A DNA stretch of 36,167 nucleotides from an uncultured Ruthenibacterium sp. (GTDB taxonomy: Bacteria > Bacillota > Clostridia > Oscillospirales > Ruminococcaceae). Each line of letters starts with the position of its first letter. Positions within the stretch are counted from its first letter, which is position 1. Location: assembly GCA_944386565.1 (NCBI GenBank), contig CALXBO010000021.1, positions 1 through 36,167 of the forward strand. Reading direction: 5' to 3'. The notes beneath the pieces are model-generated. The model had not been told where the DNA came from and did not search any database. It was given only the letters and a program-made list of their open reading frames with translations. The position numbers and the translations under genes were made by a program. Positions 31,827 to 36,167 of this stretch are shown here, piece by piece.

Positions 31827-32859
31827 CCGCCGGGACGGCGCCGCCCACGGAGGACGCGTCCTGCTCAAACAGGACGTTCAGATAGCCGGAGACCTTGGCC
31901 TTCATGTCCTCGCCCGTGATGCACACGATGTTGCACTCCGGGATGGCCTTGACGGCGACCGGCTCCTTCGGAACGATGCCGTACTCGACGACGAGCTTCG
32001 CGGCATCCTCGACGTTCGCGTTGACGTACTCCACGCTGCTGTTGTACTCCTGGATCATCAGCTCAACGGCGTCGGGGTTGGCCTCGGCGAAGTCCTTGCG
32101 CACGACGAGCACGCCCGTGACGAGCGCGGAGTCGGGCGAGACTTTGTCCCACTCCTCGGTCAGATCGAGCGCAACGGTGAGGTTCTCCATCTGCATCTGC
32201 GCGGTGGTGACGTACGGCTGCGGCAGCATTGCAATGGCGGGCGCGCTCGACGCCTGCATCGCGGCAACGACCTCGGTGGCCTCGCTCTTGTAGTCGATGG
32301 TCACGTCCGTGCCCGGCTCAAGGCCGTTCTGGCGCAGGATGTAGTTCAGCGCGTACTCGGGCGTCGTGCCCTTGCCGGTGGCGTAGATCGTCTTGCCGGC
32401 GAGATCGGCCACGCCGGTGATCTCGTCGCCGGTGGTGACGATGTACAAAACGCCCAGCGTGTTGATGGCCGCGACTTCGACCTGACCCTCGGTCTTGTTG
32501 TACAGCACGCTCGCGAGGTTGCACGGCACGAACGCCGCGTCCAGCTCGCCGCTGATGAGCTTCGGCGCGATCTCCTCGGCCGAACCGTAAATTTCGGACT
32601 CATAGGTGTTCGCGGTCTCGCCGTTCTCACTGTCCTTGAGCATCTTCACGATGCCCATGGTCGTCGGGCCTTTCAGGCTCGCGAGGCGGACGGTCGCGCC
32701 CTCGAGCGCGGGCTCGCTCGACGAGGCGGGTTCGGACGCGGAGACGGACTCCGGCGCGGACGAAACGGACGCGGCAGACGACGAGGACGACGCGCCGCAT
32801 CCGGCAAACAGCCCGGCAGCCAGGACGGCCGCGAGCACAAGCGAAGTGATTTTTTTCAT
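31804..32859 (-). CDS. ABC transporter substrate-binding lipoprotein, NMT1/SsuA-like (351 aa)
   Basis: The start is ATG 32859 with AAGGAG ten bases before. A lipoprotein signal peptide ends in LFAGC with Cys21 as lipid anchor, and a Ser/Ala/Glu-rich linker spans about 22-48. The mature domain is a type-II periplasmic-binding fold: VRLASLKGPTTMGIVKML, then LISGELDAAFVPCNLASVLY, then DLAGKTIYATGKGTTPEYAL, typical of the NrtA/SsuA/ThiY group binding anions, sulfonates or thiamin-type ligands. It is the first gene of the two-gene operon, and its end overlaps the fused permease-ATPase. It diverges from a Crp/Fnr regulator, which likely controls it. Ligand not predictable. Confidence 0.9.
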   Translation of the reverse strand: MKKITSLVLAAVLAAGLFAGCGASSSSSAASVSSAPESVSASEPASSSEPALEGATVRLASLKGPTTMGIVKMLKDSENGETANTYESEIYGSAEEIAPKLISGELDAAFVPCNLASVLYNKTEGQVEVAAINTLGVLYIVTTGDEITGVADLAGKTIYATGKGTTPEYALNYILRQNGLEPGTDVTIDYKSEATEVVAAMQASSAPAIAMLPQPYVTTAQMQMENLTVALDLTEEWDKVSPDSALVTGVLVVRKDFAEANPDAVELMIQEYNSSVEYVNANVEDAAKLVVEYGIVPKEPVAVKAIPECNIVCITGEDMKAKVSGYLNVLFEQDASSVGGAVPADDFYYGA

Positions 32860-32900
32860 GATTCTCTAACTCCTTTTTGCCGCCGCGCGGTGATTGCTTG

Positions 32901-32930
32901 TTGCGGACGGCATTGCCATTGTACTATAAT
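32901..32930 (+). promoter_or_regulatory. Promoter of the Crp/Fnr gene
   Basis: TTGCGG (32901-32906), an 18-base spacer and a perfect TATAAT (32925-32930) lie 46 bases before the TTG start. Confidence 0.65.
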
Positions 32931-32945
32931 AAGGAAAAGAAATCC

Positions 32946-32959
32946 GTTGCCGCGGCAAC
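32946..32959. promoter_or_regulatory. 14-bp palindrome, candidate Crp/Fnr operator
   Basis: GTTGCCGCGGCAAC is a perfect palindrome with the 5-4-5 geometry of Fnr boxes (TTGAT-N4-ATCAA). It lies between the predicted -10 and the regulator start, so binding there would repress the regulator's own gene and could affect the divergent ABC operon. Confidence 0.5.
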
Positions 32960-32975
32960 AGTCGGAGGGAGAATT

Positions 32976-33629
32976 TTGAGGGACGATCAGCTGGAGGTGC
33001 TGCGCGGCTGCGCGCTGCTGCGCGGTGTGGACGCGGGCTGGTACGAGCTGCTGGAGACGCTCTCGCCCTATGTGCGCCGCTACGAGCGGGGCGAGGCGCT
33101 TGTGCTGGCGGGATACCCCGTGGAGCGCATCGGCGTGGTGCTCTCGGGGCGCATCGAAGCCGAGCGGCCGTCGCCGGGCGGCGGGCGGCTCATCCTGTCT
33201 CACATGGGGGCAGGGGGCATCATTGCCGACGTTCTGACCGGTTCGCAGCGCGTGAAGAGCCCTGTGACGGTGCTGGCGGCAACACCCTGCGAAGCGGCGT
33301 GGCTCGACGCGCGCGCGCTGTTCACGGCGCGCTGCGACGGCGCGGGGATCGTGCTGCGCAACTGGATGGACCTTGTGGCGGAAAAGTATTTCGCGCTCGA
33401 CCGCCGCGTGGGGCTGCTGCTGGAAAAACGTCTGCGCGCGCGGCTCGTGCAGTACCTGCGCACGGAGCTTGTGCCGCGCGCGGACGGCGCGCGCGTGTGC
33501 CCGTTCTCGCGCACGCGGCTGGCGGAGTATCTCGGATGCGACCGCACGGCGCTGGCGCGGGAGATCACGCGCATGGAACACGACGGCGTTCTGCGCGCCG
33601 AGGGGCGGGCGTTTTATCTGAACGGCTGA
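32976..33629 (+). CDS. Crp/Fnr-family transcriptional regulator (217 aa)
   Basis: TTG 32976 is the start, placed five bases after GGAGGGA; no in-frame ATG or GTG fits. An N-terminal cyclic-nucleotide-binding-type beta-roll (about 5-115; YERGEALVLAGYPVERIGVV and VLSGRIEAERPSPGGG) is followed by a long dimer helix and a C-terminal winged helix (about 145-215; FSRTRLAEYLGCDRTALARE). No cluster of four cysteines for an Fe-S centre is present, so it is not a classical Fnr. The ligand pocket does not show an obvious cAMP signature. Position opposite the ABC importer suggests control of uptake. It resembles clostridial regulators of this family with unknown effectors. Confidence 0.87.
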   Translation: MRDDQLEVLRGCALLRGVDAGWYELLETLSPYVRRYERGEALVLAGYPVERIGVVLSGRIEAERPSPGGGRLILSHMGAGGIIADVLTGSQRVKSPVTVLAATPCEAAWLDARALFTARCDGAGIVLRNWMDLVAEKYFALDRRVGLLLEKRLRARLVQYLRTELVPRADGARVCPFSRTRLAEYLGCDRTALAREITRMEHDGVLRAEGRAFYLNG

Positions 33630-33652
33630 GCGCCGGAATATTTTTTTGTGCG

Positions 33653-33676
33653 GAGGGCTTGCATTTGCAGGCCCTC
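33653..33676 (+). terminator. Hairpin after the Crp/Fnr gene, overlapping the next promoter
   Basis: A 10-bp stem with one G-U pair (33653-33662 with 33667-33676) is followed by three Ts. Its loop region contains the -35 box of the following gene, so it is a weak terminator at best. Confidence 0.45.
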
Positions 33677-33687
33677 TTTGCTATACT
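33659..33687 (+). promoter_or_regulatory. Promoter of the metal repressor-ATPase operon
   Basis: TTGCAT (33659-33664), a 17-base spacer and TATACT (33682-33687) with an upstream TGC form a good extended promoter directly before the operator at 33701-33717. Confidence 0.75.
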
Positions 33688-33700
33688 GTGGTCAGAAGAA

Positions 33701-33717
33701 ATACCCTTAGGGGGTAT
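33701..33717. promoter_or_regulatory. CsoR/RcnR-type operator
   Basis: ATACCCTTAGGGGGTAT has ATACCC and GGGTAT arms around a GC-rich core, the A-tract/G-tract pattern of CsoR-family sites. It lies 14 bases after the -10 and 23 bases before the repressor gene, so it fits autorepression. Confidence 0.8.
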
Positions 33718-33739
33718 AGGCATAAAGGAGAGTGACGAT

Positions 33740-34012
33740 ATGTCTCTGGAACATTCGAGCGATGTGACGCGGCGTCTGGCGCGCATCGCGGGGCAGATCA
33801 ACGGCATCCGCGACATGGTCGAGGACGGGCGCGAGTGCGAGGACATTCTCGTGCAGCTTTCGAGCGCGTCGAGCGCACTGACGCAGGTGGCGCGCATCAT
33901 TGTGACGGAACATCTGGAATATCATGTGCTGGACGGATTCCGCAGCGGCGATGAAGAGGGCACGATCAAGAGCCTTAAGACCGTCGTGGACGCGTTCGCC
34001 AAGATGAAATGA
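33740..34012 (+). CDS. CsoR/RcnR-family metal-sensing repressor with Cys-His-His ligand set (90 aa)
   Basis: The start is ATG 33740 with AAAGGAG upstream. The all-helical DUF156 fold fills the protein. The typical start (DVTRRLARIAGQINGIRDMV) and sensor positions are visible: Cys33, His58 and His62, with His5 near the N-terminus. Copper CsoR has Cys-His-Cys at the equivalent places, whereas the Ni/Co sensor RcnR has His3, Cys35, His60 and His64 with the same spacing. I therefore favour nickel, cobalt or zinc over copper. The family releases DNA on metal binding. It sits behind its own operator and is followed 10 bases later by a metal-exporting ATPase gene. Metal identity is inference. Confidence 0.88.
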   Translation: MSLEHSSDVTRRLARIAGQINGIRDMVEDGRECEDILVQLSSASSALTQVARIIVTEHLEYHVLDGFRSGDEEGTIKSLKTVVDAFAKMK

Positions 34013-34022
34013 GGTGAGCTTC

Positions 34023-36137
34023 ATGAGCAAACAGGATAAAGATGCCTGCTGCTGCGGGCACGGACATGAGCATAACCATGAGCACCAACATGACCACGAG
34101 TGCTGCGGGCACGGACATGAACACGAGCATGACCACGAGTGCTGCGGGCATGGACATGAACACGAACACGAATGCTGCGGGCATGAGCATCACCACGATC
34201 ACGAGCACGGGGCGTCCTGCTCCTGCGGGCACAGCCACGGCGACGGCTGCGGCTGCGGGCACGACCACGGCAGAGAGCACGAGCGCGGTGAGCTGATCGT
34301 CTCGGCGGTGCAGACGGGCGCGGCCATTGTTGTGGTGGCGGCAGCAAACCTCGCACCGATGCCTCTGTGGCTGTCGCTGGTGCTGCACCTCGTCGCGTAC
34401 GCGCTGGTGGGCCGCGAGGTCATCGAGCGGGCCGTACAGGGCGTTCTGCACGGCGAGTGGTTCGACGAAAACTTCCTGATGGCAGTGGCCACCTTGGGCG
34501 CGTTCGCCGTGGGCGAGTGGGCCGAGGCCGTGGCCGTCATGATCTTCTACAACATCGGTGAGACATTGCAGGACCTCGCCATCGCGAAGAGCCGCGCGAA
34601 CATCGCGGGGCTCATGGACATCCGTCCGGAGTTCGCGCGCGTGGTGCGCGGCGCGGCCGAGGAGATCGTCTCCCCCGAGCGCGTGAGCGTGGGCGACGTC
34701 ATCCGCATCCAGCCGGGCGAGCGTGTGCCGCTCGACTGCGAAGTGCTCTCCGGCGAGGGCAGCGTGGACGCGAGCGCCCTGACGGGCGAGAGCATGCCGG
34801 TGCTGGCAAAGCCCGGCGTGCAGCTCGCCTCGGGCAGCGTGGCGCTGTCCGGGCTGCTCGAGTGCCGCGTGACGAGCGTGTTCGCGGAGTCGACGGTGCA
34901 GAAGATTTTGCAGCTGGTGAGCGAGTCGGGCGAGAAAAAGGCGCAGGCGGAGAAATTCATCACGCGCTTCTCGAAGGTCTACACGCCTGTCGTGATGGCG
35001 CTGGCGGCGCTCATCGCCGTCGTTCCCCCGCTCTTCCTCGGATTTGACACGTTCTTCGACTGGTTCTACCGCGGGCTGATCTTCCTCGTCGTGAGCTGCC
35101 CGTGCGCGCTGGTCATCAGCATTCCGGTGAGCTTCCTCGGCGGCATCGGCGGCGCGGCGAAAAACGGCATCCTCGTCAAGGGCGGCGACGTGATCGACCG
35201 TCTGCGCGCGCCCGCGGCCGTCGTGTTTGACAAGACCGGCACGCTGACGCAGGGCAAGTTCTCGGTGCGGCGCGTCGTGTGCGCCGAGGGCGTGTCCGAG
35301 GACGAGCTGCTGGCCGCGGCGGCGCTGTGCGAGCGCAACTCGAACCACCCCATCGCGGTGTCGGTGCGCGAATACTGCGCGGGGCATGACGGCGGCGAGG
35401 CCATCGACAGCTACGAAGAAAAAGCCGGGTACGGCATCACCGCGGGCGCGGGCGGTCACACCTACGCCTCGGGCAACGCAAAGCTGATGACGCACGTCGG
35501 CGCTCAGCTGCCCGGCGGCGCGGAGGCCGAACTCACCGGGACCGTCATCCACATCGCGAAGGACGGGCGCTGGCTGGGCTCGCTGTCCATCGCGGATGAG
35601 GTGAAGCCGGGCGCGCGCGAGGCCGTGGAGCAGCTGCGCGCACTGGGTGTGAAGAAGTGCTGCATGCTGACGGGCGACTCCGAGCCCGTGGCGCGCGCCG
35701 TGGCCGAGGCCGTCGGGCTCGATGAATACCGCGCGGGGCTGCTGCCGCACGAGAAGGTGGCGGCGTACGAGGAAGTGACGAAAGGCCTCGACGGCGTGAG
35801 CCTGTACACGGGCGACGGCATCAACGACGCGCCGCTGCTGGCGCGCGCCGACGTGGGCGTGGCCATGGGCGGCGTCGGGTCGGACGCCGCCATCGAGGCC
35901 GCAGACCTCGTGCTGATGACGGACGAACCGGGCAAGATCGCCGCGGCCGTGCGCATCGCGCGCCACACGCACGCCATCGTGCGCGAGAACATCGTGTTTG
36001 CGCTGGGCGTGAAGGCCGTCGTGCTCGTTCTGGCCGCTCTGGGCTACACACCGATGTGGCTGGCCATCTTCGCCGACGTGGGCGTGGCGCTGCTGGCCGT
36101 GGCCAACGCTGCGCGCGCCGTCCGCGTGCACGGATGA
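34023..36137 (+). CDS. P1B-type heavy-metal ATPase (Zn/Cd/Co/Ni type) with His/Cys-rich N-terminus (704 aa)
   Basis: ATG 34023 is chosen, six bases after GAGGTG; a GTG at 34014 lies inside that site. Residues 1-88 are almost only His, Glu, Asp, Gly and Cys in repeats such as ECCGHGHEHEHDH, replacing the usual folded heavy-metal domain. The core has TGES (254-257), the transmembrane SCPCALVIS (CPC 359-361), DKTGT (403-407), the NHP motif (441-443) and GDGINDAP (597-604). The last helices have FALGVKAVVL and FADVGVALLAVAN, the Lys and Asp pattern of the Zn/Cd/Pb (P1B-2) group. It should export divalent metal at the cost of ATP, repressed by the adjacent sensor. The window ends 30 bases later. 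Confidence 0.93.
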   Translation: MSKQDKDACCCGHGHEHNHEHQHDHECCGHGHEHEHDHECCGHGHEHEHECCGHEHHHDHEHGASCSCGHSHGDGCGCGHDHGREHERGELIVSAVQTGAAIVVVAAANLAPMPLWLSLVLHLVAYALVGREVIERAVQGVLHGEWFDENFLMAVATLGAFAVGEWAEAVAVMIFYNIGETLQDLAIAKSRANIAGLMDIRPEFARVVRGAAEEIVSPERVSVGDVIRIQPGERVPLDCEVLSGEGSVDASALTGESMPVLAKPGVQLASGSVALSGLLECRVTSVFAESTVQKILQLVSESGEKKAQAEKFITRFSKVYTPVVMALAALIAVVPPLFLGFDTFFDWFYRGLIFLVVSCPCALVISIPVSFLGGIGGAAKNGILVKGGDVIDRLRAPAAVVFDKTGTLTQGKFSVRRVVCAEGVSEDELLAAAALCERNSNHPIAVSVREYCAGHDGGEAIDSYEEKAGYGITAGAGGHTYASGNAKLMTHVGAQLPGGAEAELTGTVIHIAKDGRWLGSLSIADEVKPGAREAVEQLRALGVKKCCMLTGDSEPVARAVAEAVGLDEYRAGLLPHEKVAAYEEVTKGLDGVSLYTGDGINDAPLLARADVGVAMGGVGSDAAIEAADLVLMTDEPGKIAAAVRIARHTHAIVRENIVFALGVKAVVLVLAALGYTPMWLAIFADVGVALLAVANAARAVRVHG
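34092..34169 (+). repeat. 39-base tandem repeat encoding the His/Cys-rich segment
   Basis: Two 39-base units (34092-34130 and 34131-34169) encode nearly the same 13 residues, DHECCGHGHEHEH. Diverged partial units lie on both sides, down to about 34200. Confidence 0.75.
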
Positions 36138-36167
36138 CACCAATGAAAAGAACCCCGCTGCCGGGTG

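Noticed and set aside
34092..34169. CRISPR-like or non-coding repeat
   Set aside because: The 39-base repeats are adjacent without spacers, in frame, and encode His/Cys-rich residues of the ATPase.
36138..36167. Terminator after the metal ATPase gene
   Set aside because: A GC-rich stretch begins after the stop, but the window ends before a second arm could be seen.

Overview
This 36.2 kb window is bacterial, GC-rich and densely coding. It most likely comes from a high-GC anaerobic member of the class Clostridia (Oscillospirales-like gut bacteria fit well). The evidence is the paired glgC/glgD ADP-glucose pyrophosphorylase subunits, a GTP-type PEP carboxykinase, TmcAL beside acetate kinase, a LytTR-DUF3021 pair, an HPr-like protein keeping a Ser46-type site, and strong GGAGG-type ribosome binding sites with occasional GTG and TTG starts. 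The taxonomic placement is inference. I saw no rRNA, tRNA, CRISPR array, transposase or phage gene.

Layout. (1) 1-737: the 5' part of a minus-strand HExxH metallopeptidase that runs off the window. (2) 861-5351, minus: a GntR/FCD regulator, a multi-pass carboxylate-type transporter and a hydantoinase/oxoprolinase-like ATPase. (3) 5652-14170, plus: a second, divergent GntR/FCD regulator heads a long sugar-acid cluster. It holds a ketopantoate-reductase-like dehydrogenase, a cyclase-family metal hydrolase, YhcH/YiaL protein 1, a YiaK-type 2,3-diketo-L-gulonate reductase, fructuronate reductase (UxuB), mannonate dehydratase (UxuA), YhcH/YiaL protein 2 and a zinc polyol/aldonate dehydrogenase resembling L-gulonate 5-dehydrogenase. 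A strong terminator closes it. (4) 14319-15222: a LytTR regulator with its DUF3021 membrane partner. (5) 15276-18984: PEP carboxykinase and a GltD-like Fe-S flavoprotein on minus, and an ArsC/Spx-like protein on plus. (6) 19036-22062: a small P-loop kinase overlapping tmcAL, divergent from ackA. (7) 22251-28926, minus: an HPr-like protein without the catalytic histidine, then the glycogen operon glgB-glgC-glgD-glgA. (8) 29220-30155: a CorA-type transporter behind a structured leader. (9) 30444-33629: a lipoprotein-fed ABC importer whose permease and ATPase are one polypeptide, divergent from a Crp/Fnr regulator. (10) 33740-36137: a CsoR/RcnR-family repressor with its operator, and a P1B metal ATPase with a His/Cys-rich N-terminus.

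How it fits together. The sugar-acid cluster would feed L-gulonate, fructuronate or a related acid through fructuronate and mannonate to 2-keto-3-deoxygluconate. The KDG kinase and aldolase, uronate isomerase UxaC and a dedicated sugar-acid permease are not here, so KDG must be processed elsewhere or the true substrate differs from classical hexuronates. Acetate kinase, PEP carboxykinase and the glg operon describe fermentative central metabolism with glycogen storage.

The most novel-looking items are the composition of the sugar-acid/hydantoinase cluster, the permease-ATPase fusion, the lysine/alanine-rich tail on the branching enzyme, the mutually exclusive hairpins before corA, and the His15-less HPr.
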